From NCBI GenBank assembly GCA_934122125.1, contig CAKOVW010000027.1:1-16961 (forward strand): 16,961 nucleotides of DNA. Reading direction: 5' to 3'. The notes beneath the pieces were generated by a model. The model did not search any database. It was given only the letters and a program-made list of their open reading frames with translations, and had not been told where the DNA came from. The DNA comes from an uncultured Clostridia bacterium (GTDB lineage: Bacteria > Bacillota > Clostridia > TANB77 > CAG-508). The translations under genes were made by a program, and so were the position numbers. Below are positions 7,878-15,519 of this stretch, in pieces (the stretch's first letter is position 1; every line of letters starts with the position of its first letter).

Positions 7878-8129
7878 TTATTTTATCATGCAATACTTAT
7901 TTTTTGTAGCAAGCCCTCCTCTGATGTGCCGTTCTTTTTTGTTCTGCTCAAGAACTTTCCGAACTTTATTTGCGAGTATAGTTGAGAACATAGGAAGTCT
8001 TTTGGTTAAATCAACATAAGCTGTAGATTTGCTAACGCCCAAAACTGTTGCTGCCTGTCTTACCGTTGATTGGTTTTCATACATGTACCAACCAATATTT
8101 AGACACCGCTCTTTAAAATCCTTTTGCAT
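7878..8129 (-). CDS. spoIIID: Stage III sporulation transcriptional regulator SpoIIID
   Basis: 83 aa, close to the ~90 aa of known SpoIIID. It is a small DNA-binding protein that, in the mother cell, activates or represses many sigma-E-dependent genes. The helix-turn-helix is at about 22-41 (STVRQAATVLGVSKSTAYVD), followed by LTKRLP. The signature basic C-terminus is RHIRGGLATKNKY (67-79), which binds DNA beside the HTH. GGGAGG precedes the ATG. It follows spoIIP by 88 bases and has its own consensus-like promoter. It uses the Arg codon CGG three times (residues 8, 57, 67), a codon I found in frame nowhere else among intact genes here. Its presence is strong evidence that the organism forms endospores. 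Confidence 0.95.
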   Translation of the reverse strand: MQKDFKERCLNIGWYMYENQSTVRQAATVLGVSKSTAYVDLTKRLPMFSTILANKVRKVLEQNKKERHIRGGLATKNKYCMIK

Positions 8130-8151
8130 GTAAAAACCTCCCTAAATATTA

Positions 8152-8171
8152 ATTAGTCCTATTAGACTAAT
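8152..8171. promoter_or_regulatory. Inverted repeat at the predicted spoIIID transcription start
   Basis: ATTAGTC (8152-8158) and GACTAAT (8165-8171) are separated by 6 bases and lie about +2 to +21 from the start predicted by the promoter. The position suits a repressor operator or a 5' hairpin that protects the mRNA. No regulator can be named. Confidence 0.45.
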
Positions 8172-8179
8172 ACACTATT

Positions 8180-8208
8180 ATTATACTCTTGAATTATGTA
8201 GATGTCAA
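8180..8208 (-). promoter_or_regulatory. Perfect-consensus sigma-A-type promoter of spoIIID
   Basis: TTGACA (8208-8203), 17 bases, TATAAT (8185-8180) on the minus strand: both hexamers and the spacing match the housekeeping consensus exactly. In Bacillus subtilis spoIIID is known to depend on sigma-E, so this is unexpected. It could be read at other times or be held off by the adjacent inverted repeat. Confidence 0.7.
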
Positions 8209-8217
8209 ATTCTGGAT

Positions 8218-9345
8218 TTACTTAACAACCTCACTTAGCACTTTTGCTAGGTATTTCATACTTACTAAAGTTTGATCTAATGTATTACCTGTTGCACCTA
8301 CTTCTATAATTGTTGCTGCTTTTGATACATGTTGATTATATCCAGACCCTCTTAATACTATTGGTTTAAATAACCCAGGGTATAGTTCATTTGCTTTTTC
8401 CTGAACTTTTATTGCAAACTTTAAGTTTTGTGCCCATTCTTCATGTTTTATACTGCTTTCGTTTCCTCCTATAACAAACATAAGCTGAGCTGCATATTCC
8501 TCCCCAATTTTTACTGTTGGAGCATATGTGCTATCTCCTATAGCATCTCTATGTAAATCTATTGCTATGTCAGTGTTTTTGTTTTCATCCAACAATTTAG
8601 TTACTGTTTTTAACGAGCTCGCATATGAACCACTATATGATGGGTAGTCATGGTAACTTTCATCATGTATTACATTGTATCCATAGCTTTTTAGCTGAGC
8701 TTCTAATTCATTTCCAACTCTTATAACAGAATAATTTTTATCTGTTGTTCTAAAGTTTCCTGTTTTTTTATATTGATATTTTTCACTTGGTGTATAGCTT
8801 TCACAAGAGTGAGTGTGAAATATTAAAATATTTTCTTTATTTACTGTAATATTGGGTGTTAATATTTCCTCTGTTAGTTTATATCCTACTTCATTTTTTA
8901 TTTTTACTCCATTATATTGTGTTGTGTATTTATTGGGCACATTTGAACTTTGTACTTCTGTTTTTAAGCCTGTTTGTGCTTTTTCTATTGTTACTACTTC
9001 ATTTGTTTTATCTGGCTCATTTGTAATCACCTTTTCAGTATTATCGTTTTCTTTCTCTAATGATTCTATTGCTTTTAATTCTATCCCTAAAGCTAGCTTT
9101 AGGGGATCTATTGAAGCTAACTTAGTTGACGTTTCACTAATATTTTTTGTATTTGTCATTGGTAAAGCAATATTAACTAAAGATATTAGTAAGTCTTTAT
9201 TATTTGTTCCTTGAATTTGATTTTTTATGTTATATTGGTTCTGTGATAGATATTTTGTTATGCTTACAACTACAATTATTAGTATTGTAATTTTTAAAAG
9301 ATATTTCATTATATCTTTTAAATTTACTACTGCCATATTTATCAT
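8218..9345 (-). CDS. spoIIP: Stage II sporulation protein P (SpoIIP) peptidoglycan hydrolase
   Basis: About 375 aa, as in known SpoIIP (amidase and endopeptidase activity). It works with SpoIID and SpoIIM to strip septal peptidoglycan during engulfment. A membrane anchor lies near residues 14-33, then a low-complexity linker. The catalytic domain shows (counting from the upstream ATG at 9369) IFHTHSCESYTP (183-194), IDLHRD (270-275), RGSGYNQH (340-347) and EVGATGNT (356-363), with His187, Glu190, His273 and Glu356 as likely zinc or catalytic residues. I chose the ATG at 9345 because AAAGGAG (9363-9357) lies 11 bases before it. The ATG at 9369 has no clear ribosome binding site and would place that AAAGGAG inside the coding sequence. 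It sits after hisS and before spoIIID, not in the gpr-spoIIP order of Bacillus. Confidence 0.93.
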   Translation of the reverse strand: MINMAVVNLKDIMKYLLKITILIIVVVSITKYLSQNQYNIKNQIQGTNNKDLLISLVNIALPMTNTKNISETSTKLASIDPLKLALGIELKAIESLEKENDNTEKVITNEPDKTNEVVTIEKAQTGLKTEVQSSNVPNKYTTQYNGVKIKNEVGYKLTEEILTPNITVNKENILIFHTHSCESYTPSEKYQYKKTGNFRTTDKNYSVIRVGNELEAQLKSYGYNVIHDESYHDYPSYSGSYASSLKTVTKLLDENKNTDIAIDLHRDAIGDSTYAPTVKIGEEYAAQLMFVIGGNESSIKHEEWAQNLKFAIKVQEKANELYPGLFKPIVLRGSGYNQHVSKAATIIEVGATGNTLDQTLVSMKYLAKVLSEVVK

Positions 9346-9355
9346 ATAAAAAATT

Positions 9356-9404
9356 TCTCCTTTGTCCATTTACTATTAATTAGTATATTCCTAGACAAAG
9401 GAGA
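9356..9404 (-). terminator. hisS terminator hairpin that also covers the spoIIP ribosome binding site
   Basis: An 11-bp perfect outer stem (TCTCCTTTGTC at 9356-9366 with GACAAAGGAGA at 9394-9404, plus-strand reading) encloses a 27-base loop, which can itself form a TACTA/TAGTA stem. On the minus strand it is followed by AATTTTTTAT, as in an intrinsic terminator. The downstream arm contains AAAGGAG, the best ribosome binding site for spoIIP. Read-through RNA from hisS would therefore fold that site away. Confidence 0.7.
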
Positions 9405-9410
9405 TTATGA
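9382..9410 (-). promoter_or_regulatory. Sigma-E-like promoter candidate for spoIIP
   Basis: On the minus strand TCATAAT (9410-9404) is followed after 14 bases by AATATACT (9389-9382). The known sigma-E pattern is roughly KMATATW, 13-15 bases, CATACAMT. The -35 fits 6 of 7 positions and the -10 about 5 of 8. The predicted start, near 9375, falls inside the hairpin loop, so RNA from here would lack the upstream arm. Weak match; functional context is the main support. Confidence 0.35.
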
Positions 9411-9413
9411 ATA

Positions 9414-10727
9414 TTATTTATTTATCACTTTACAAATTTCATCTGTTACTAATGGTACAGTAGTTTCTTCTCCTGTTTCCATATTTTTAACTTTTACTGT
9501 ATTAGAATTAATTTCGTCTTCTCCAATTACTACAACATAAGGAATTTTTAACTTATCAGCATATTTGAATTTTGCTTTTAACTTTTTGTCATTTAAATAT
9601 ACTTCTGTATTTACCCCTTTTGCACGTAAATTGCTAGCTAACTCAATTGACTTTGTCATATCTTCAACCATTGGTATTATTAGAACATCTGCCATTGAAT
9701 ATTTATCAGCTTTAATAAGTTGTAATTCATTTAGTTTATAAAATAGTCTTGTTAAACCTATTGAAATTCCAACACCTGGTAATTTTTTGTCTGTATAATA
9801 TCCTGCTAAGTTTTCATATCTTCCACCAGAACATACACTTCCTAATTCTTTGTAATTATTTAAAAATGTTTCATATACTGTTCCAGTGTAATAATCTAGT
9901 CCTCTAGCAATTGTTAAATCTATTTTAAAATGTGTATCTGGTACTCCAAATACCCTAATATATTTTACAACTTGCTTTAATTCTTCTAACCCTTGTACAA
10001 ACATTTCGTTTATTATACCTAGCTTTTCTAATTTAGCAATTTTTTCATCTGTTGTACCATCTATTTCAATAAATGTTAATATCTTATCAATTGCTTGCTC
10101 ATCTAGTCCAATTTCTTGTAACTCTTTTACCACATTTTCTTTTCCTATTTTAGCAAGTTTATCAATAGTTCTCATAATTTCAACAGCATTTTGCTCTTGA
10201 TTTATTTCTTTAAACAAGCCATTTAGCACTTTTCTATTATTTATGCAAATTGTAAACTCATCAAATCCTATTTCTTTAATTAGGTTATATATAACACTTG
10301 GAATTTCTGCATCATTAACTATGCCTAATTCTCCATCTCCAATAATATCAATATCGCATTGATAAAATTCACGAAATCTGCCTTTTTGAGTTTTTTCTCC
10401 CCTATAAACTTTTCCTATTTGATATCTTCTAAATGGGAAACTCAAGTTCCCATAATTCTTTGCTACATATTTTGCAAGTGGTACAGTCAAGTCAAATCTC
10501 ATTGCTATATCTGTATCTCCTTTAGTGAAGCGGTATATTTGTTTTTCTGTTTCTCCACCAGCCTTTGCTAATAATACTTCTGACAATTCTAATATTGGAG
10601 TATCTAATGGCAAAAAACCAAATCTTTGGTATGTTTTTTCTATTTTTTGTTTCATTTGATTAAACAATATTTGTTCATTTGGCAACAATTCCATAAATCC
10701 TGCCAAAGTTCTTGGTTCAGTAATCAT
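9414..10727 (-). CDS. hisS: Histidyl-tRNA synthetase
   Basis: 437 aa, typical of bacterial HisRS, which charges tRNA-His in the cytoplasm. The class II core shows motif 2 RRYQIGKVYRGEK (100-112) with FREFYQCDIDIIG (118-130). The HisRS-specific motif is RGLDYYTGTVYE (275-286). SGGRYENL (300-307) and motif 3 GVGISIGLTRL (318-328) follow. The anticodon-binding domain spans about 340-437. The conserved catalytic residues are present, so this is true HisS and not the HisZ paralogue. AGGAGGA lies just before the ATG. Only 15 bases separate it from the ancestral end of the upstream hydrolase, so it is read from that operon and lacks a T-box leader. Confidence 0.97.
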   Translation of the reverse strand: MITEPRTLAGFMELLPNEQILFNQMKQKIEKTYQRFGFLPLDTPILELSEVLLAKAGGETEKQIYRFTKGDTDIAMRFDLTVPLAKYVAKNYGNLSFPFRRYQIGKVYRGEKTQKGRFREFYQCDIDIIGDGELGIVNDAEIPSVIYNLIKEIGFDEFTICINNRKVLNGLFKEINQEQNAVEIMRTIDKLAKIGKENVVKELQEIGLDEQAIDKILTFIEIDGTTDEKIAKLEKLGIINEMFVQGLEELKQVVKYIRVFGVPDTHFKIDLTIARGLDYYTGTVYETFLNNYKELGSVCSGGRYENLAGYYTDKKLPGVGISIGLTRLFYKLNELQLIKADKYSMADVLIIPMVEDMTKSIELASNLRAKGVNTEVYLNDKKLKAKFKYADKLKIPYVVVIGEDEINSNTVKVKNMETGEETTVPLVTDEICKVINK

Positions 10728-10742
10728 TTAAACTTCCTCCTT

Positions 10743-10815
10743 TTAATCTTCTCTAGGTTTTAATTCATTATAAATTGGTTTTTCTTCTCTAATCATAGTT
10801 GATTTTCCATGTCCG
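10743..10815 (-). other. Out-of-frame C-terminal tail of the upstream hydrolase
   Basis: If one base is dropped at about 10815 (the C after TAC CCA), the frame continues for 23 codons. It begins GHGKSTMIREEK and stops at 10743-10745, just before the hisS ribosome binding site. The restored VYPGHG junction is exactly the conserved end of this family, so this is the original 3' end of the gene. Confidence 0.88.
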
Positions 10816-11394
10816 TGGGTACACAATTGTATCATCTGGTAATTTTAATAGTTTTTCTGATATAGAATTCATTATATCTGAAAAATTACTTGTTGGTAAA
10901 TCTGTTCTTCCCCATGTTCCGTGAAATAAAGTATCCCCAGAAAATACAAGTTTTTCCTCTGCACAATATAATGAGCTTCCGCCTTTGGTATGACCTGGCG
11001 TATGAATAACCTGAAATTCTATATTTCCAATATGTATTTTATCTCCATCATCTACAATTGAATCTGCATCCAAGTTAATATCTGATACCCCAACATAATC
11101 TGTTAAGCTAATATTTTTATCTGTTAATCCATCCTTTTCTAACCTATGGATTAATATTTTTCCACCCTTTGCATTTTTTAATTCTGCTAAAGCTCCAATA
11201 TGATCTCCATGACAATGTGTTATATATATGTATTTTAATTTTGCATGAAGTATATCTAACATTTCAATAATTTTATTTGCTTCACCGCCTGGATCTACAA
11301 CTATTGTTTCTTTTGTTTTTTCATCTTCAACAATGTAACAATTGGTTAGGCCACAAATTCTCCCACTGTTAACTCTTAATTGCTTTAGTATCAT
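10789..11394 (-). CDS. Metallo-beta-lactamase-fold hydrolase (glyoxalase II-like), 3' frameshifted
   Basis: 201 aa as the frame reads now; about 217 aa if repaired. Glyoxalase II-like/YqgX-type hydrolases bind two metals and cleave thioesters or similar substrates. The metal motifs THCHGDHIGA (59-68; His60, His62, Asp64, His65), HTPGHTKGG (131-139) and SGDTLF (152-157) are intact. The frame then reads VYPRTWKINYD and stops, where the family has VYPGHG followed by about 20 residues. The last histidine ligand is thus lost. One extra base at about 10815 explains it. It lies between rsh (46 bases upstream) and hisS, as in many Clostridia. It may be a recent pseudogene, a strain variant or a sequencing error. 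AAAGGAAAAA serves as the ribosome binding site. Confidence 0.9.
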   Translation of the reverse strand: MILKQLRVNSGRICGLTNCYIVEDEKTKETIVVDPGGEANKIIEMLDILHAKLKYIYITHCHGDHIGALAELKNAKGGKILIHRLEKDGLTDKNISLTDYVGVSDINLDADSIVDDGDKIHIGNIEFQVIHTPGHTKGGSSLYCAEEKLVFSGDTLFHGTWGRTDLPTSNFSDIMNSISEKLLKLPDDTIVYPRTWKINYD

Positions 11395-11440
11395 TGCTAT
11401 TTTTTCCTTTCTGTATTGTGTTTATTATTTCAAAATCGCT

Positions 11441-13639
11441 CTACTTCTTTCTCTTAACTTCATATACACTATCAATCTTTCTAATCTGTTTAAGTATTTT
11501 ATTTAATTCTTCAACATTTTCTACTTCCACAGTTACCTCTGTTATTGAAATTTTCTCCTTGTTAGCTTTTGAAGTTACAGCTAATAATTTACTCTTAGTT
11601 GCTTCTATTCCTCTAATAATATCTGCTAAAAGTCCATTTCTTTCGTTGCCATAAATTTCAATATCTACACTGTACCTAGTTTTTTCTGCTTCATACCAGT
11701 ATACATCTATCATTCTATTTTCTTCTGACAACAAATTATTTACATTTACACAATCTTTTCTATGTACTGACACACCTCTTCCTTTTGTAATGTACCCTAC
11801 AATTTCATCACCAGGAACAGGATTACAACATTTAGATAATTTAACCAAGCAGTTATCTATACCTTTTACAATAATACCAGTTTTAGATGGCTTTGGTTTA
11901 TATATTCTATCTCTTGAAAGCTCTTCTAGTTTTTCATCTAAATTCTCTGTTTGATGGTCTTTTTTATATTCCTCCAACATTCTAGCAACTACTTTGCCTG
12001 CTGATATAGCTCCAAATCCAACACTTGCATACATTTCATCTACTTCTGAATACTTATATCTATCTAGTGCTGCTTGTATATACTCTGTTTTAGCAAGCTC
12101 TGCATGTGTCATACCAATTTTTTTTATTTCTTTTTCAATTAAATCTTTACCTTTAATAATATTTTCTTCTCTGTCATTCTTTTTAAACCACGCCAAAATT
12201 TTACTTTTTGCTGTTGAACTTTTTATAAACTTAAGCCAATCTCTACTAGGTCCTTTTGATTGGTCTGATGTTATAATTTCAACAATATCACCATTTTTTA
12301 GTTTTGTAACTATTGGCATCATCTTACTATTTATTTTAGCACCTGTCATATGGTTACCAATTTCAGCATGTATGTAATATGCAAAATCTATTGGTGTACT
12401 GCCTTTAGGCAATGAAATAATTTTTCCTTTTGGAGTAAATACATAAACCTCATCCTCAAAAAGCTCTGTTTTTAATGTGTTCAAAAATTCATCTGGGTCT
12501 TGCATATCTTTTTGCCACTCTAGTGTTTCGCGAAGCCATGAAAGTTTATCCTCTTCAACTCTTACATTAGCTTTTTTATTTCCCATGAAGCTGGCTTCTT
12601 TGTATGCCCAATGAGCAGCAATACCATATTCAGCTATACGATGCATGTCCCAAGTACGAATTTGTACTTCAAATGGTGTTCCTTTTGGACCAATTAATGT
12701 AGTATGTAAAGACTGATACATATTAGGTTTTGGCACTGAAATATAGTCCTTAAATCTTCCTGGCATTGGATTATATAATTCATGTACTATTCCCAAAACT
12801 GCATAACAATCTTTAATAGAATTAACTATTACTCTTAAAGCAAATAAATCATATACTTGGTCTAGTGTAATGTTATCCCTTTTCATCTTACGATAAATAC
12901 TATATAAATGCTTTGCTCTACCTGTAATTTCAGCTTCAATATGTTGCTTCTTTACAGCTACCTTTATTTGATCCATAATCATATCAATAAATTTTAAACG
13001 TTCTTCTCTTTTACGGTCAATCCCTTCTACTAACTCGCGGTAATCTTCTGGATATAAATATTTAAATGACAAATCCTCTAACTCCCATTTTAAAGAATAC
13101 ATACCCAAACGATTTGCAAGTGGTGCATATAAATCCATAGTTTCCTTAGCATTTGCAATTTGTCTATCTCTCGTTAAAAATTTTAGTGTTCTCATATTAT
13201 GAAGCCTGTCAGCTAGTTTTATAAGAATAACTCTTATATCTTTTCCCATTGCTAAGAACATTTTTCTATAGTTTTCTACCTGTTGTTCTTCCATACTAGC
13301 ATATTGAAGTTTGCTAAGTTTGGTAACTCCATCAACTAATTCTGCAATTTCAGCTCCAAATTCATTTTCCAAATCTTGTTTTGTGATTTCTGTATCTTCA
13401 ACAACATCATGTAAGAGTGCAGCACATATTGTACTATCATCTAGTCCTAGTGTTGATAATATATATGCAACTTGTACTGGATGAATAATATATGGTTCTC
13501 CGGACTTTCTTAATTGCCCTTCATGATGTGCTTTTGCATAATTATATACTTTCCTTATAAGTTTACTATCTGATTTTCTATTATTTTTTTTACTAGTAGA
13601 TATAACATCTTCTATTGTCATTTCTTTTATTTCTGACAT
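11441..13639 (-). CDS. relA: Bifunctional (p)ppGpp synthetase/hydrolase (Rel/RSH)
   Basis: 732 aa, full length for a long RSH enzyme, which makes the alarmone (p)ppGpp on stalled ribosomes and degrades it otherwise. The hydrolase domain is intact: RKSGEPYIIHPV (44-55) and the HD motif HDVVEDT (77-83). The synthetase domain has FALRVIV (266-272), GRFKDYISVPK (294-304) and YQSLHTT (308-314). Its RFKD charge motif is the form known from bifunctional rather than synthetase-only enzymes. A TGS domain (about 398-460), a Cys-rich region (LSKCCNPVPGD, 601-611, plus HRKDC) and a C-terminal ACT domain (about 655-732) follow. GAGGAAG precedes the ATG, 19 bases after recJ. The recJ-rsh-hydrolase-hisS order ties repair, stringent response and tRNA charging into one unit. 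Confidence 0.97.
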   Translation of the reverse strand: MSEIKEMTIEDVISTSKKNNRKSDSKLIRKVYNYAKAHHEGQLRKSGEPYIIHPVQVAYILSTLGLDDSTICAALLHDVVEDTEITKQDLENEFGAEIAELVDGVTKLSKLQYASMEEQQVENYRKMFLAMGKDIRVILIKLADRLHNMRTLKFLTRDRQIANAKETMDLYAPLANRLGMYSLKWELEDLSFKYLYPEDYRELVEGIDRKREERLKFIDMIMDQIKVAVKKQHIEAEITGRAKHLYSIYRKMKRDNITLDQVYDLFALRVIVNSIKDCYAVLGIVHELYNPMPGRFKDYISVPKPNMYQSLHTTLIGPKGTPFEVQIRTWDMHRIAEYGIAAHWAYKEASFMGNKKANVRVEEDKLSWLRETLEWQKDMQDPDEFLNTLKTELFEDEVYVFTPKGKIISLPKGSTPIDFAYYIHAEIGNHMTGAKINSKMMPIVTKLKNGDIVEIITSDQSKGPSRDWLKFIKSSTAKSKILAWFKKNDREENIIKGKDLIEKEIKKIGMTHAELAKTEYIQAALDRYKYSEVDEMYASVGFGAISAGKVVARMLEEYKKDHQTENLDEKLEELSRDRIYKPKPSKTGIIVKGIDNCLVKLSKCCNPVPGDEIVGYITKGRGVSVHRKDCVNVNNLLSEENRMIDVYWYEAEKTRYSVDIEIYGNERNGLLADIIRGIEATKSKLLAVTSKANKEKISITEVTVEVENVEELNKILKQIRKIDSVYEVKRKK

Positions 13640-13658
13640 ATACTATTCACTTCCTCTT

Positions 13659-15344
13659 CTATACTGTTTTTCTTATATCCTTTAAATTTATTTGCATATT
13701 TTCATTTCCGCCAAAATCGTTAATTTCCAAACTTCCAACTACATCTACTTTATCTCCAATTAAGTATTTTTCGGCTATATCTCCCATGTTAAATCCTATT
13801 GCATCTATTATGTAATTATCAATTCCAAGTTTTAATTTTAAATGCTTTCCATTTGACAAAGTACGTATTGCTAGAACTTTTAAATTTCTTATCAAAAATA
13901 GCGGCATTTTATTTGCTTCTCCAAATGGTTCTAGTAGTTTTAAGTCTTTTATATCTTGAATATTTATTCTTCTAATGTCAACCTCTCTATCTACATTTAC
14001 AATTGGTATTATATCACTAATATGACTATTTTGTGCATATGTTTCAAATTCTTTTTTGAACTTTTCAAAATTTTCTCTTTTTACATTTATACCTATAGCC
14101 ATACTATGTCCACCAAATTTTTCTACATATGTATTGCAGTTCATTACTGCATCATGTAAATTAAAGCCTGGTATACTTCTTCCTGAGCCTTTTCCTTCTT
14201 CTCCCTCAAAACATATTAAAATACTTGGTTTAAAATATATATCTGTTACTTTTGATGCAACTATTCCTATAATTCCATGATGCCATCCCTCTTGTCCCAA
14301 AACAATACATGGCTTTTGCTTTTCGCTTTTTTCTATTTGCTCTATAGCTTGTTTAAATATTTGTTTTTCTGTTTCTTGTCTTTCTATATTATACTGATTT
14401 AACTTTTCTGCTATTTTCTTAGCTTCTTGTAAATCATTTGTTAAAAACAAATTTAATGCTTGTACTTCTTCTCCCATTCTGCCACAAGCATTTATTCTTG
14501 GTGCTATTCCAAAAGAGATAGTCGTAGAATTTACTTCTGTATATCCTGTAGAAGCTAATAAAGTTCTTAATCCAATGTTTTTTGATATTTGAACTAACTT
14601 TAGTCCTAGTTTGGTAATTACTCTATTTTCATCAACTAATGGAACTATATCCGAAATAGTACCAACGCAAACAATGTCTAAATATTTTAAATATTCTTTT
14701 GAATCTAAGTTTAATTTAATTGAAAGTGCTTGTATTAGCTTAAATACTACGCCAACACCAGCTAATTGATTAAACTGATATTCATTGTCCTTTCTTTTTG
14801 CATCTACTACTGCTAAACAATCTGGTAATTCTTCTCCAGGTTCATGATGATCTGTAACTATTACTTCTAGCCCTAATTCCATAGCATATTTAATTTCTTC
14901 TATACATGAAATTCCACAATCTACTGTAATTATTAATTTATATCCTTGTTCAGCTATTTTCTTTACAGCTTCCTTATTTAGTCCATATCCTTCATTTAAT
15001 CTGTTTGGTATATATTGTCCTACTTGTAGTCCTCTTTCCTCTAGGAATTTTTTTAGCACTGTAATACTTGTTATTCCGTCTACATCATAATCCCCATAAA
15101 TAATTGTTTTCTCTTGTGTTTCTATTGCTTTTAAAATTCTTTCAACTGCCTTTTCCATATCGGGCATTAAAAATGGATTATGAAAATCTTCCCTAGTAGG
15201 ATTTAAGAATTTTCTTATATCTTCTTTAGAAGTAATTTGCCTACTTATTAATATACTACTAACTAGTTTACTTAAATTATTTTCTTCACATATTTTATTT
15301 ATATCTTTTTCTTCAATTCTATGTACTTCCCACTTTTTATTCAT
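13659..15344 (-). CDS. recJ: Single-stranded-DNA-specific exonuclease RecJ
   Basis: 561 aa. This matches the short Clostridial RecJ form and not the ~770-aa Bacillus type with an extra C-terminal domain. RecJ degrades single-stranded DNA 5' to 3' in RecF-pathway repair. The DHH domain carries the metal motifs DYDVDG (85-90), DCG (142-144) and DHHE (165-168), with RINACGRMG at 283-291. The DHHA1 domain has GSGRS (386-390) and FGGHSMAIG (410-418). A C-terminal OB-fold region (about 460-561) follows. AGGAG lies 6 bases before the ATG. It is the first gene of the recJ-rsh-hydrolase-hisS string. Confidence 0.96.
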   Translation of the reverse strand: MNKKWEVHRIEEKDINKICEENNLSKLVSSILISRQITSKEDIRKFLNPTREDFHNPFLMPDMEKAVERILKAIETQEKTIIYGDYDVDGITSITVLKKFLEERGLQVGQYIPNRLNEGYGLNKEAVKKIAEQGYKLIITVDCGISCIEEIKYAMELGLEVIVTDHHEPGEELPDCLAVVDAKRKDNEYQFNQLAGVGVVFKLIQALSIKLNLDSKEYLKYLDIVCVGTISDIVPLVDENRVITKLGLKLVQISKNIGLRTLLASTGYTEVNSTTISFGIAPRINACGRMGEEVQALNLFLTNDLQEAKKIAEKLNQYNIERQETEKQIFKQAIEQIEKSEKQKPCIVLGQEGWHHGIIGIVASKVTDIYFKPSILICFEGEEGKGSGRSIPGFNLHDAVMNCNTYVEKFGGHSMAIGINVKRENFEKFKKEFETYAQNSHISDIIPIVNVDREVDIRRINIQDIKDLKLLEPFGEANKMPLFLIRNLKVLAIRTLSNGKHLKLKLGIDNYIIDAIGFNMGDIAEKYLIGDKVDVVGSLEINDFGGNENMQINLKDIRKTV

Positions 15345-15375
15345 TAATTTCTCCTATAATTATACAGTTTGTATT

Positions 15376-15404
15376 ATTGTACAACAAAATACAAAATTTT
15401 TAAA
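15376..15404 (-). promoter_or_regulatory. Possible promoter of the recJ operon
   Basis: TTTAAA (15404-15399) and TACAAT (15381-15376) on the minus strand with a 17-base spacer. The predicted start near 15369 gives a leader of about 25 bases. A TATAAT at 15364-15359 is nearer, but would start RNA on top of the ribosome binding site and lacks a -35. Confidence 0.4.
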
Positions 15405-15469
15405 GGGTATTTGTATTTTTTTGTAATTATTTATAAGAGGTACAACATTACTTTGCAATTGTTTACCAA

Positions 15470-15510
15470 AAAGTAATAAACCATACAATTCATATATGGT
15501 TTATTACTTT
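15470..15510 (-). terminator. Strong intrinsic terminator after the ZIP gene
   Basis: A 16-bp perfect stem (AAAGTAATAAACCATA at 15470-15485 with its complement at 15495-15510), 9-base loop, starting 9 bases past the ZIP stop and followed by a short T run on the minus strand. Confidence 0.85.
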
Positions 15511-15519
15511 ATACTTGTT

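Noticed and set aside
7728..7880. T-box or other riboswitch upstream of asnB
   Set aside because: The predicted transcription start leaves only about 20 bases of leader, and the upstream hairpin belongs to the end of spoIIID. No T-box core sequence is visible.
10728..10790. T-box leader for hisS
   Set aside because: hisS starts 15 bases after the ancestral end of the upstream gene, and the gap is filled by the ribosome binding site.
10810..10818. Reassignment of CGG in this organism
   Set aside because: CGG stands at conserved arginines in spoIIID, so it reads as Arg. The single CGG in the hydrolase is explained by the shifted frame.
10800..10830. Programmed +1 frameshift at the hydrolase C-terminus
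   Set aside because: The site has no recognisable slippery codon followed by a stop or hungry codon, no upstream Shine-Dalgarno-like stimulator and no stable downstream structure that I can see. A simple indel or sequencing error is the more economical explanation.
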